DNA of 64,000 bases from Thuidium tamariscinum (taxonomy: Eukaryota; Streptophyta; Bryopsida; Hypnales; Thuidiaceae), in the NCBI GenBank assembly GCA_947034885.2, contig OZ019759.1, positions 2,606,501-2,670,500 on the forward strand. The letters run 5' to 3'. This document shows, piece by piece, positions 39,194 through 51,062 of this stretch (positions are counted from its first letter, which is position 1; each line of letters begins with the position of its first letter). The notes under the pieces were generated by a model. It was not told the origin of the DNA. It did no database searches and was given only the letters and a program-made list of their open reading frames with translations. A program made the translations under genes and the position numbers.

Positions 39194-39757
39194 AAGCAAA
39201 AAGGATGTAAGCTTAGGTGTTTAGAGGTTCATACCTCATGATGTGCATATCATATGGAATATTGACAATTTGGCATGTACTGAATTGCTTATGTGATGGC
39301 AATTGATGGTTGCACCCTTTCATTATAATACAAGTTTATATTTTCAAATTGACATGGTCCTTTTTAGAAATTCAATTGTCCTTCTTTAGGACCTCAATCA
39401 AATAATCTATTTATTCTTTGAAGTATTTGTCATTTTGTCTACTTTCTCTATTCAAGGTGCACTCAACCACTCACCATTCCTTCCTTGGCCACTCTAGACT
39501 CTAGAGAATGCTGAAATTTTTTGTCATGCAGAGATCAATAAGTTTGCAAATTTTAAACTCATTTTTGCAACCAAAGAACTCAAAATAACCAATTTAAATT
39601 CATTAGGTCAGTTTCTTGAGCACAAAATAGGATACTTTTATTTTTACTTGCGTCTTTGAAATAACTTCCTCTGTTGAAGACTGGAGACAGTGGAGTAGTG
39701 GACTAGTGGAGACTGGAGAGTTGGAGAATGGCCTCCTGTAGCGTTCTCTAGTTCTCT
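39194..39757. other. 3' flank of the hAT gene
   Basis: AT-rich; no gene or clear terminal repeat could be identified. Confidence 0.4.
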
Positions 39758-39850
39758 CCCCCGCCCGTCCGTCCGCCGTCCCCCGGACGGTGCCCGCTGT
39801 CGCTGACACATGCGTCGGCTGCGTCCGGACGTCCAAATTTTGGACGTGAT
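39758..39850 (-). repeat. CGGACGG-type island downstream of the hAT gene
   Basis: CCCGCCCGTCCGTCCGCC, CCCCCGGACGG and GCGTCCGGACGTCC form a short GC-rich block about 560 bp past the hAT stop. Together with the island at 32.3 kb it brackets the hAT gene, as subterminal repeats of a DNA transposon would. Confidence 0.5.
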
Positions 39851-40668
39851 TTTGCTCCGGATGTGGCAATTCGTCAACCCTGCTATACGTATGGAGAAGG
39901 GGGGAGGAAGGGACATGAATGTGCAGAGAGTGGTTTCCAAGGCGACCTTGCATCGCACGGGAGTGCACCACAAGGCAACATACAAAGCAACAATGGTAGA
40001 GACGTTGATTTCAGCTTCACCTTTTTTTAGGGTTCTCCATAAAAATTTGCGCTTGGCCAGGTACGAAAGTTGTTTGTACTTCAAAGTTGTCGAAACAGTA
40101 CGGCACTGGAAATTTGACCAAAGATAAATTTGTTGGTCAAAGGTGTGCATAGCCACAGAATGAAGGCTGGGAAATCCGAGTTCAAATATATGAATGTAGC
40201 TACCTTGGAATTTCTTTCTTTCAGAAGAGTGGGGAATTTGGAAAACAAACCCAAAAGATAGAAATCCATATATTCCTTCTGTTTTGATGAATGATGCTTG
40301 GATTTGACCCTTATTTCTAATTGCAATTTTAGTCTTTTCTCCGTTAGTGCACATTCGATGTAATTTGAAAACACGTGGAAGGCCCACATCTATTTCATGA
40401 AGGTGGCAATGTGCCCTTTTGACTTCCTTAACCTTTGGACCTCTTGGTAGATGCATCCACGGCTAGGGGCCTAACTAAGACTATATTTACTACCTCCCAT
40501 GTATTGCCCTCTGTCGTCAAAACATTTTTGTACTTGATGTGATGCATGATTTTATAGATGTGGAAAACAATTGGATAGTAAGGGCACACCCCAATTATTT
40601 TTTCATTGTCAATTATGACAACTTCTCAATACGAATAGTGATTACACCCATTTTTTTGTACTACATAC

Positions 40669-40993
40669 CTTCAAAGTACCACGGACATTCGCCACAATCT
40701 CTACCTTCTTCATCCTAAGAGTCTTTCTTAGTGTGTAGTCCCCTTCGTCATTGGAGAAATCTGAGAAGTCTATGTCTTCGTTGTCTTTGTTTTTTTTTGT
40801 CAGATTTAGATGGCACAAAACCCATATCCAGCTTCCTTTGCGGTGTTCCAAATAGGATATCCCAAAGATTATGGGGTACTAATTTCCTTGGAATACTAGG
40901 GAAGGTACGACTGTGAGTAAGGTAGTCCTCGTTGCGACACCTGTCTACTTCAATCTTTGATTTAAGATTAGAGATGTTAGGTTGGTGTTGCAA
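40669..40993 (-). pseudogene. Possible exon fragment of an unknown gene
   Basis: On the minus strand a frame with LVPHNLWDILFGTPQ and DMGFVPSKSDKKK shifts at a run of nine A residues (40790-40799) into DNEDIDFSDFSNDEGDYTLRK and KVEIVANVRGTLK. It then meets AAG|GTATGT, a good splice-donor sequence (exon end about 40669). Composition and smooth continuation across the A-run suggest former coding sequence. I do not recognise the family and cannot fix the 5' end. Confidence 0.3.
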
Positions 40994-41249
40994 TTAGAAG
41001 AGGGTTGCTTTTTAGAACGTGGATTTCAATGAACAATGCCTTAAGTTTGTTAGAATGTGGAGAGCAAATACCCCAACCCAACAATTTTTGCTTCATTGTA
41101 ATGAAATATAAAGGAAGACTTTGAAGTGCAAAAAAAGAAGTCAGGCCGTGGAATTTTGTACGTTGTACTTTCTATTTCACTGAAAACGTGTGTACTTCTA
41201 ATGCAGGTACATGTGATATATGCCCAATACCTCCGATGAGCTTCTTCCT

Positions 41250-43935
41250 CTAGTCAATGTGTTTTTCTCTTTTCCAATATGAACTCTTTGCCTTGGACAA
41301 CACCGACATCCCAAACTAAGATGCAACCTTTGGAATTTGGGATTTTGGTGATGTCTAGGATATGGAGCTCATCTTGGAGGTGAGGAAAATGGATTGACAG
41401 GAAGAAGAAGCTCATCAGAGTTATTAGACATGCACGTTTCACTTCTTCAATCATGTCTTTGTTCTTGAAGCTTCATTTGGTCTTGGAACGTAGCTATACA
41501 GCAGATGCCGTTGCCTCACAATGTCCTTCATTGTCATGAATGAAGTCGTTTGGGATCCAAGTATCCCAGGCCCAAATTGACATTGACATGTATCCTAATG
41601 CATTGCAATGCTAAATTTGGCATTGTGAACTAGGATCCCATCTACATTCAACTGACGTGGTTTGTGATTTTGCCTTTGTGACTTGAAACTCGGCCTTCCA
41701 CGATGCAAACTAGAATGTATGCCCAATAGCTCAGATTCGCTTCTTCCTCCAGTCAATTCGTTGTCCTCACCTCCAAAACTGATTCTTTGCCTTGGAGAAC
41801 ACCAATGCCCCACCCAAACACAAATCACTAGAAGAAAACATGGTCTGAAAAGACCGTAGTCAACGTCGACTATGATTCTTTTGGCCACCTTTTTGTGCAT
41901 GCGCGCGTAGTAGATGTTTACGGTTTTTTGCAAATTTCCACTGCAATTTTACAAATTTCTAGGCGTATAATATACCATTGGAAAGGTCTTTTGAATACCT
42001 TTTCAATGGTATATTACACGCCCCAAAATTCCTAAAATTGCAGTGGAAAATTGCAAAAAAACGCAAAAATTCATTATGCGCGCATGCACAAAAAGGTGGC
42101 CAAAAGAACCGTAGTCAACGTTGACTACGGTCTTTTTAGACTATGTTTTGTTATAGTGAATGTAGCTCGTTTTGGATGCAAGAAATTTTCCATGACTCGA
42201 GAAAAAAGTGAACCTGAGCTTTTGGACATGCATACTTGACTTCTGCAATGTCTTCGTTGCTGAAGTTCCATTTGGTCTTGCAGCTTATCTTTGGAGCGCA
42301 CGTAGTCCTCTTAATGTGTCCTTCATTGTCATGCAACGAGTTGTTTGGGAAGAAAGTTCCCACTGCCAAAATTTTCATTGAAGTCTTTCCTAATGCATCC
42401 CACTGCCAAATTTGTCAGTGAGTACTTGGTTCCCAAATGCACTCAGAGGACGTGGTTTGTGACGTGTCTCCTCTGTGACTTTGAACTTTGCCTTCCACAT
42501 TGCAAAATGTTGTGTATGTCCAATAGCTCGGATTAGCTTCTTCCTCTAATCATTCTGTTTTGCTCGCCTCCAAAATTGATTCTTTGTGATTCTTTCCAAA
42601 ACTGAAACACACCTTTTACGTTTGGAATTTTGGTATCGTGCAAGGTAAGCAGGTACAGTCGGACGTGAGGAAAATGGATAGACTAGAAGAAGAAGTAAAC
42701 CCGAGCTTTTGGACATGCATGGTAACTTGGCTCCCTAACGCACTGAAAGGACATGGTTTGTCATGTGTCTCCTTTGCGACTTTCAACTTGGCCTTCTACA
42801 TTGCAAAATGTCATGTATGCCCAATAGTTCAGATTTGCTTCTTCCTCCAGTCCATCTATGTCCTTCACCTTCCAAATAGATTCTTTGCCTTGGACAATAC
42901 CAACATCTCAAATAGAAACACAGCATTTGAGTTTGAGATATTGGTGTTGTGCAAGGTAAGGAGCTCGTTTTGGAGGTGAGGAATTTTCTTGGATTGGAGA
43001 AAAAAGTAAATATGAGCTTTTGGACATGCATGTTTGACTTCTTCTATGTCTTTGTTGTTGAAGTTTGATTTTGTCTTGCAACCTAGCTTTGGAGCGCATG
43101 TCATCGTCTTCGAATGTCCTTCATAGTCATGCTTTGAGTTGTTTAGGGTCCAAGTGCCCAATGCCAAAATTTACATTGAAGTGTATCCTAATGCATCCCA
43201 ATACCAAATTTGGCAATGGGCACTTGGTTCCCTAACACACTCAAAGGACGTGGTTTGTGATGTGTTTCCTTTGTGACTTTGAACTTTGCCTTCTACATAG
43301 CAAAATGTCATGTATGCCCAATAGCTCGGATTCCCTTCTTCTTCCAGTCTATCTATTTTCCTCACCTTCGAAACAGATTCTTTGCTTTGCACAATACCAA
43401 CATCTGAAATTGAAACACAACATTTGAGTTTGGAATACTGGTGTTGTGCAAGGTAAAGAGTTACTTTTGGAAGTGAGAAAAAGTTTATAATAGAAGAAGA
43501 ATTGAATCCGAGCTTTTGGACATGCATGCTTGATTTCTTTAATGTCTTCGTTCTTGAATGTCGATTTGGTCTTGGAGTGTAGCTTTGGAGCGCAAGTTGT
43601 CCTCTTCTAGTGTCCTTCATTGTCATGCAATGAGTCGTTCGGGAACCAAGTCCCTAGCACTAAAATTTACATTGAAATGTAATCCAATGCATTCCAATGC
43701 CAAATTTGGCACTGGAAACTTGGCTCCCTAACGCACTCATTGGACGTGGTTTGTGGTGTGCCTCCTTTGTGACTTTGAACTTTGCCTTCCACGTTGCACA
43801 ATGTCATATATGCCCAATAGCTCGAATTCCCTTCTTCCTCTAGTCATCCCGTTTTGCTCACCTCCAAAAGTGACTCTTCACCTCGTACAAGACTCGAATC
43901 CCAAACTCAAATGCAACCTTCATAGAGTTCATCAT
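41250..43935 (+). repeat. ~497-bp palindromic tandem array
   Basis: A landmark GACGTGGTTTGTGA-like motif recurs near 41645, 42447, 42747, 43246 and 43742, with the full period about 497 and one shortened unit. Each unit holds two hairpins: CTCACCTCCAAAA ... TTTTGGAGGTGAGG around a CCAACATCTCAAA core, and AACCAAGTGCCCAATGCC ... GGCAATGGGCACTTGG. The array is thus a chain of alternately inverted ~250-bp half units. It resumes at 51063-51465 after a nested insertion. Short ORFs across it on both strands are by-products. Confidence 0.75.
41826..42158. mobile_element. 333-bp CACTA-type MITE
   Basis: It begins CACTAGAAGAAAACATGGTC and ends GACTATGTTTTGTTATAGTG, with the 3-bp duplication AAT (41823-41825, 42159-42161). 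The arms (AGACCGTAGTCAACG; TTTTGGCCACCTTTTTGTGC; TTGGAAAGGTCTTTTGA core) pair along the full length. It is inserted in the 497-bp array. There is no coding sequence. Confidence 0.85.
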
Positions 43936-45686
43936 TTGTCTGTAGCATGTAAATGTGGATAGCCGTCAGAGATCTAGTTTCTGCACCTTGCCCAACGATG
44001 TTACGGCTTGCACCCTTCGGATGGTTTTCTTCGCGAGACTAGTTTATAGTACAAAGACATTTATTTCTTTGAATATCACAAGGAAACATAACCTTCACTT
44101 TCTCATGAGCATGACTAGCAGTGTCTGTACTTAAGTTTGGATATTCTTAAGTTCATGTGATCCCTGCCACATTCCTCATTTAGAATGGTGTCTTTCAATC
44201 TGAAGTTGTATGTAACTTCTTCCTACATGCTATAGACTGAAGTTGAATAATCAGCAAGCCTTATTTGAAGCCAATTATGCAAACTTAAGTTCAGAGCCTA
44301 AAAAAGATGCTCATGAGAATGCCAAGTGAACGCTCCCTCGTGATATTGAAAGAGGTGAATCCCTTTATGCTGTGAACTAGTCCTATACAGAGGTCCATCC
44401 GAGGGGTGCAAGATTTTACATTGTCGGGCAACTGTTGTAGCACAGGAAAGCACAATTCCTTCTTTAAGGTGTTAGAATGCACTAAGTTAGCCTTAAAGTG
44501 ACTCGTGTATCGTTCCCAAAGGATTTGGTCGGAAGTTTACGAAAGATCGGAATACGTTAGTGGTTACCACAACAAAACCCAAGCAAAGAATGATCTGGTC
44601 CCGGTCTAAGAGTTTCCTAGAATTTACTTTGGACCGGAAATGAGATCAATCCTCTGATTGTAGAGAGTTTCCTCTCCACTTATACTATCACGTTTAGAGT
44701 TTTCTTACTTACTCTTTCTGAATATGGGACAAGGGACCGAAAACTAAGATTCTGGTCTGATCCCTAAAGAAGTATCCAAATGTAGGTTTAACCTTTGTAA
44801 CAAGCGGGGTCTTCTCTTTTGGGCATTTAGGAAGGAAGCTTACTCCTACCCTTCAAGTTTTAAAGTGTCAGAAGTTCCACTATAAAGAAAAATGAACTAA
44901 TCCTAACCAGACCGGAATACTTCACAACTAGACCGGAACTAATCCGGTCTAGCCGGTCACGCAAGCACTCCTGCCTATTCCTAACAAATACTACAACGAC
45001 AGATTACCGAGTTAGTCTAAGTCTTGGCAGAACAAGGGCGGTAGCTTGCGTAAGAGAGCTGGATTCCTCACTAGTCCTTCTTTCCTCTAAAGAGACCGGA
45101 TCACCTTTCAGTTGGCATTTGGCCGGACGCTCCCGATCTCAAACCCAAACTCTACGAGTGTCTATCTCAATTGATTACTCCCCAGACCTGTTTTGGAACA
45201 CACTGTGAGATCCCACGCAAATTTCCTATCAAAACCGAATTCACTTTAAGTCCAGAGACCGGATAAACTAGGCATCTGGGCACACACTCATCCGCACAAA
45301 GCTACAATCCTAACTGTCACGACAAGACTTTGACAAGGTCCCAAGTACATAGTCCACTTCAGAGTGAATCAGAAAGGTTCTGACTTGTATTTGCAACACA
45401 AAAACTTGTGAAAGTAAGATAACATAATGCGCGCCCGGATTCAATTACAAACCGAGTTTAAATTCTAAACTATGAGCATAACCTAAAAGTGCAGGTGGAA
45501 TCAACACCAACCCCCAGAGAATGCCACATGACATTCTTTCACAACTTGGGCGGGCTGACTTCCACAAAAATCCAAAAATACCAACAAAATAGGATCTCAG
45601 ATCCTACAAATCCGGATCCGGTCTAAGTTCAAAACTTCTATTCTAATTATATCTTGCTTCGGCTAAAGGTTAGCCGCCTTTCCTAT

Positions 45687-47816
45687 CTACCTGAAATTAA
45701 TGCTCAAGTACTTCCTCAGTCGCTTAATAGGTGAGGCGTCCTTCCGGGCTGGCTACTTCTTTCCGGCCGGAGATCGGTACATCTTGACTGGCTTGGGTCT
45801 TGGCTTGGCCTTACCCTGCGCCTTGGTCCGACCCTTCCTTGTCTCCGCCAGTGCCTGGTCCGCGTCAGAGTACTGGTCTGACTCATCACCAGAGTCAGTC
45901 TCCTCCTCGGAGTCCTCATCCTCCTCTTTTGACTCATCGTCCTCCTCTTCTACCTAGGCCTTCCACTTCACCGTTGGTGTCTCCGTATTCTTCCTCTTGA
46001 GCAATCCGGTGATGGGCGGATGGTGGATTGCCCAGCTCTGTGGAGTCAACTCCTCCACCCTCTCGACAATCCGGACTAGGCCCTTGCTTGGTGATCCAGA
46101 TCCAGATCTGGTCTTCAGTATTGGGCGGACCTGAATCGTTGTCTTCACCACCTCTCCGGTCCTCTGTTGCAGAATGATCGTTGGTGACAACTTGCTTGGA
46201 GACTCACCGACCAAATCTATGAACTTGGTCTCCCTCCGTGGTGGCGACGTCCCTCTAGCGACCTCCCATAGCACACATGACTCCGGTTCCGGTCCCTTAG
46301 ACCTCTCGGGCTCCGATGCCTTCAGGTCTTCACTCTTGGTCCGTTGATCGGGTTCCTCCGTCACGGTCTCGGTCCTCCTTTCTCCTTCCCTTGCAGGCTC
46401 GGTCACTACGGCCTCCTCCGCAACTGTGGCTAGTGGAGGCTACATCTTTGGCTGCTCCACCTCCATCTTTGGCTCTTCCGGTCTCGAGACCGGAATGGGG
46501 CTCGCCTGGACTTCGGTGACGACTACTTGCCACTTCTCCAGTGCTGCCTCCATCTTCTTGTTGTAAGCCATCAGCGTTGTGAGCAGCTGGGGGCTTACCA
46601 TCTTCCTTGCCTTTAGCACCTTCCAGTCGAAGAGCATGGCCTTGTTGACGACCTTGCCCAGATGAGTAATAAACTCCAGGATTTCTCCGAGAGTGTTCCG
46701 GGCCTGAGTGGAGAGTCACTTCTCCTCGTCCAGCTCCTCTTGCTTCTAGTGAAGCTCCTTCTTCAGGGTTGAGACCTGATTAGTTAGTCGGGTCACTTCT
46801 CCCTTGTCCCGACCATCATGAACCTCCCGGATCAACTCCCCCAAGTTCTCCATGACCTTGGAGGGTAGAACATTGCCCAGGGCTCTGCACAACCCTTGCA
46901 ACACCTTCCTCTCTTCCAAGTGGTGCCTCTTGAAGTCATTTAAATTCTGAATGATCCTCATCAAGGGGTCCTGGTCCCAGACCGGATCTACTCCTTGGGT
47001 CCCCACTGTAACTACGGGGTTCTCCAGTGGTAGACTATCTCCCCCTACCTCTAGTTCTTCCTTTCTCTCATGGAGTTCCTCCTGCTGCTCATCCTGACCC
47101 TCTCCCTCTGAGATCTCATCATCTTGGTCCTTATCCGCCTCCGGGTTCTCTATATTGTACTCAACCATGGCTGCCCCTACCTCGTAGGCCTCCCTCTCAT
47201 GCTCCCTCAAGAGGTCTAACGAGTGATACAAGTGGAACAGGAATGGTGAAATGGAGGAGGGTTTTGACTTCCCAATCCCATTCACCATTTTAAACATTTG
47301 GTCTTGCATCACTAAGCCCCAATCTATCTTTCGGTCTCCCAATAGCGCACCAAAAATGGTGTTGGCTATGGTGACCATAATCCTACTCGGCCTATCCGGA
47401 TTAAGGATCGCCATCATGAATTGGAATAATCTTCGGTGCCTAAGTGAGATGCACTCCGTTATTGTGAAACCATCCTTCGGATTTGTGGGTCTCCGGAACT
47501 TACCCAGGTGGAATTTGTCCACCCGGGAGGCCGCTGCATCTTTGCCTTGCTCAAACGCGTACACCTTGCGCCACATCGCCACGTTCCACTCTCTAGGCAA
47601 CGCCCGAACCGTCCCCTTCCACTCGTTGGTCTGGTCGGCCAGCAACTCGACCACCATCTCCTCGTCCTTCAGGTTCCACGGACGAGCTTGAAATCCCTCG
47701 CACCCCATCTGCTTGAGGTCTTCCGCCAGCTCTAGCTTATCTTGTGCGTTCGAGGGCACGACTGGATTGACATTCTAGAAGGCTAGAATCACATCCTCCT
47801 GCACCTCACTTGCCAT
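45687..47816 (-). pseudogene. Coiled-coil ORF of unit 4
   Basis: One frame runs from ATG 47816 (MASEVQEDVILAF) to 45687 without a frameshift, with premature stops at 47777 (TAG), 46748 (TAG), 46718 (TGA), 46442 (TAG), 45956 (TAG) and 45755 (TAG). The core matches the other units: RPWNLKDEEMVVELL, REWNVAMWRKVYAFE, NPKDGF, DRPSRIMVTIANTIFGA and SPFLFHLYHSLDLL. A charged coiled coil, a Glu/Pro-rich part and a basic C-terminus (RKGRTKAQGKAKPRPKPVK) follow. This is the cleanest long frame of the family. Function is unassigned; the conserved core plus coiled coil resembles a structural protein. Confidence 0.75.
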
Positions 47817-48437
47817 CGCTCGCTCCTCGCTTGCGCTAACTAAACGAGGTCCAACTTCATCGACCTAACCGCGCTCAATAATCTCACCACAATTCTACTA
47901 ATGGTCACTCAAGTCTGCACCAAACCGGATTGACAGACCGTCTCCCTCTTTCTTCTCTCTGTAGACCGGATATGCTCTCTCTCTTTACCAGAAGACCCTT
48001 TCTCGATTTGTGTGCGAGAAAGTGGCAGGACCTGGCCCTACTCCCTGGTCTTATACTTTCCCCCCAACATTAATTATTGACCGTTAGGTTTAAACGTTCC
48101 TGGTCACATGGGAGAGTTCCCGACGATCTCTAGCCTTGATAGCCACTCATTGCCTATCCAGTCTCGGTCGCTAGGTTGACCAAGTCCGGATTCACTAGTA
48201 GAAAATTCAGCGTCCATAGTGATAGAAAAGTGTTGATTTGGTTTGTTAATTTTTGTGTTGATTAGGACGTGTTGACCCAGACATTGCATAGCAAAAAAGT
48301 GTTGATTTAGACATCCAAATCAGCAATTTTGTGTTCATTAGGAACTAAAAAGTGTTGATTCGGCAAGTAGAATGTGTTGATTTTCAACAATTTTTTCTAT
48401 AAAATTTTCCAATTTATTCTTGAAAAATTTCAAAATT

Positions 48438-48544
48438 GCTACGTGGGCAGCCACCAAGTGGGTGGCACTAGGGGGGTTCGATCCCAAGACCTTGGAGATA
48501 ACACTCCAAAGTCCTTGACCACTCAACCACCAAGGTAGTTGCAT
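48438..48544 (-). other. tRNA-derived SINE-like fragment
   Basis: On the minus strand there is a good A box (TGGTTGAGTGG) and B box (GGATCGAACCC) about 40 bases apart, with an anticodon-stem-like CTTTGGAG ... CTCCAAGG between them. Acceptor pairing is poor, so it is not a working tRNA. It lies inside the CACTA element. Confidence 0.5.
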
Positions 48545-48602
48545 GTCTTTGGGGAAAAAAATTTCGTTTTAGCTACTTCTATGTTCTTGTTGCATGTGCC
48601 TT

Positions 48603-48953
48603 GTGAAGTCAACAGACTTCAGGGCCCATTTTCACATAGTAAATTAATTTTTTTCTTGGAACTTTGAACTAAGAAAAGTTGGAAAATAAATTTATCTTTC
48701 ATCTCCAAAAATCCTTTTGCAATTTGGAGTTTTTAATAAGAAGTTATGGACAAAATTCAGAAAGGTTGTTAAAAAGTGAAAAAAAATTGGCCCTCTCTGA
48801 ATTTTGTCCATAACTTATTATTAAAAACTCCAAATGCAAAAGGATTTATGGAGATGAAAGATAACTTTATTTACCAACTTCTCTTAGTTCAAAGTTTCAA
48901 AAAAAAAGTTAATTTACTATATGAAAACGGACCCTGAAGTCTACTGAATTTTG
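48603..48953. repeat. Hairpin inside the CACTA element
   Basis: Arms 48603-48767 and 48793-48953 pair: GAAGTCAACAGACTTCAGGG with CCCTGAAGTCTACTG, and AAGTTATGGACAAAATTCAG with CTGAATTTTGTCCATAACTT. The arm shares motifs with the hairpin at 350-1350. A weaker related pair lies at about 50130-50250. Confidence 0.8.
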
Positions 48954-51062
48954 AAAACACCGATTTGTGAATGAAGTTATTAAAAAAAAATTATATATAC
49001 TTTCCTTTCAAATATGAATATGAAATATGCTTTTGAAGTTTTAAGTATAAATTTTCAACATATTTCTTTAACATATAATAAAAACTTGGAAGTTTTCAAA
49101 TTGACATACAATTTTTTAAGTAAATTCTTTGAAAGATAGAACATAACCACTAAATTAACCTCTAATTGACTAAATGGCAATTTTTGGAAATAATGATATT
49201 TTGGATAGCTCAATGTGGACAAAATTTCAATTTTTTTGCTTTCAAATTTGACAAGACGTGTGCTGGAAGAATAACTTTATGGCACACTAACTCTTGAAAC
49301 TTTTGATCATATGATTGAAAAATTAATGTATGATATGTAACTTTCATTAATTTTTGGGAAACTTGGAAGTCTCAAAAATAATTTAAAGTATTCAATTGAT
49401 TTTTTTATTTCTTACACCCCAAATAGCCACATCAAATACCTTAAAGTCAAATCGGACTATTAAACCAAATTAATCCTTTTATTTCATTGATGTACAAATT
49501 TCATATATTTCAAGCTAATAAAAAAATAAATTTTCTATTTATCTTGTATTTATTCAATAATTTTGAAGGAAAAAAAAATTACTTTGATTTTTCAAAAGTA
49601 AAGGTAGAAATAAAATTATATCAATTACAATATATATAAGAATATTTTTTAAAAATATGAATGAAAAGCACACCATTTTCTGTTATTTGGATTTCAATTT
49701 CAATAAATCTTTCAATTTATGACATTCCTAAAAACTTTAAAATGAAACAGGAACAAAACTTGTCAAGCTTTACTTTCCTAGTTGAAATTGAATTCCAAAA
49801 ATAGTTATTTTAAAAGTTGTAATCGAGCTTGGCCAAAACGCATTCATTTTTTGTATGCCAGTGCGTTAAAAAGTTAATGATGATTGGAATTGACATTTCG
49901 AAATTTTATAACTAAATTTGAAAGAACTTTGAACTTCAAATAATAACAATCCCTTGAAGATGTTAATCCTCCAATCAAAAGTTATGAACAAAATGGAGAT
50001 AGGTTTTGGAAATTATTTCTTTGGAAATGTAGCAAACTAGAGGTTGTTTTAGCATATATAGTAGAAGAATTTATTTGAAAACATTTTGAACAAAAAAACA
50101 GTCATTTATTCAAAACAAACTTTCATCACCAAGATCCCATTTGAGATTTTGAGTTTTTACTCAAAAGTTGTGGACAAAGTTCAAAGGAAGGTTGTGAAAA
50201 CATTACTCTTGAGATTTTTGAGATTTTTGTCCACAACTTTTGATTAGAGGATCTAAACTCTAAACAAATGATTGGAGATGAATTTTTTTTGAATTTACAA
50301 CTTCTTTTAATTTAAAGTTTTTTCCAAAAAATCCATTTACTATACCAAAACGGCCTCCAAAGTCTTCTGAATTTATAAAAAAAACAATTTTCCAGCACTT
50401 CTCTGAATTTTGTCTATAACTTTTGATTGGACATTTGAAATCTCAAAAAAATTATCGGAGATGAAAATTGATTTAATTCTTCAACTTTTTTCAGTTGAAA
50501 GTCTTTTGATAAATGTTCATTTATTATGCGCAAATGACCTCCAAAGTGTGCTAATTGTAATGAACACCAAATTGTCAATACTTTTTTTTTTTTTTAAAAC
50601 TACATTGTATAATGAAGATTTCAAGAGATTGTAAGAGATTCCAAAAGATTCTTGAAGGTTCAAAAAATGTTCAACAAAAATCTATTGATTTTGTCACTGA
50701 CTGCCCAAATCAACAGAAAAAAGTGTCACCATTAACAAAAAAATGTGAAATTGGACATTGCAGTACCCAAATCAACAAAAAATCAGCATATTTCTGTTGA
50801 TTTGGACATCATTTTCTACTAGTGATTCTTACTCTATCCCTTAACGCAGTTTTCCTATTTCCGGTCTGCGGTTTTCCGGTTTCCAGTCTTAGCCCTAATC
50901 TTACGTTAGACTACTAAAACAACAAAAAAATAGGGATTGAATAGATCCCTTCTTCCCGTATTTTGTTTAGAAACCTACTTAGGTGATTTCTAGGTTGCCA
51001 CAGCGACGTTAAGGAACTGCATCTCTAGCGTCCATGCACATTGAATCCTACGGACTATGGAT

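Larger units (their letters stand above)
48193..50824. mobile_element. 2.6-kb CACTA element, non-autonomous
   Basis: Terminal inverted repeats CACTAGTAGAAAAT / ATTTTCTACTAGTG are perfect and flanked by the 3-bp duplication ATT (48190-48192 and 50825-50827). Subterminal repeats GTGTTGATTTGG and variants occur at least six times at the left end, with AAATCAACA copies at the right. No transposase ORF exists. The interior is AT-rich with a ~350-bp hairpin and a tRNA-like piece. Confidence 0.9.
44433..51002 (-). mobile_element. LTR-like coding unit 4, divergent, carries a CACTA insertion
   Basis: The start TGTTGTAGCACAGGAAAGCAC resembles the TGTCGTACGCGCAG...AGAAAGCACC end of the other units, and the unit ends CCACA. 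Flanks are GCAAC (44428-44432) and GCGAC (51003-51007), a 5-bp duplication with one change. Without the CACTA insert it is about 3.9 kb, like units 1 and 2. It carries one minus-strand ORF related to theirs, and no polymerase. GACCGG motifs replace the GGATCCGG motifs of units 1-3. This is a distinct subfamily. Confidence 0.7.
43940..51062. mobile_element. Foldback element, split by LTR-like unit 4
   Basis: The left piece is about 43940-44432 and the right piece 51008-51062. Once unit 4 is removed they form a ~550-bp inverted repeat: TTGCCCAACGATG ... CTTGCACCCTTCGGATGG pairs with CCATCCGAGGGGTGCAAG ... CATTGTCGGGCAA, and CACTTTCTCATGAGCAT with ATGCTCATGAGAATGCC. The outer arm near 43960-43990 pairs with 51010-51055. 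It lies in a hairpin loop of the 497-bp array, which continues on both sides in the same orientation. Confidence 0.6.

Noticed and set aside
39644-40456. 270-codon minus-strand open frame
   Set aside because: It shows no recognisable motif, and its C-terminal part is the complement of a GC-rich CGGACGG-type island. Open length alone is weak evidence.
42865-43626. Several 80-150 codon frames on both strands
   Set aside because: They repeat with the ~497-bp array and appear in both orientations, as expected of a palindromic repeat rather than genes.
46316-46519. Plus-strand frames opposite the unit 4 ORF
   Set aside because: They are shadows of the minus-strand coiled-coil ORF.
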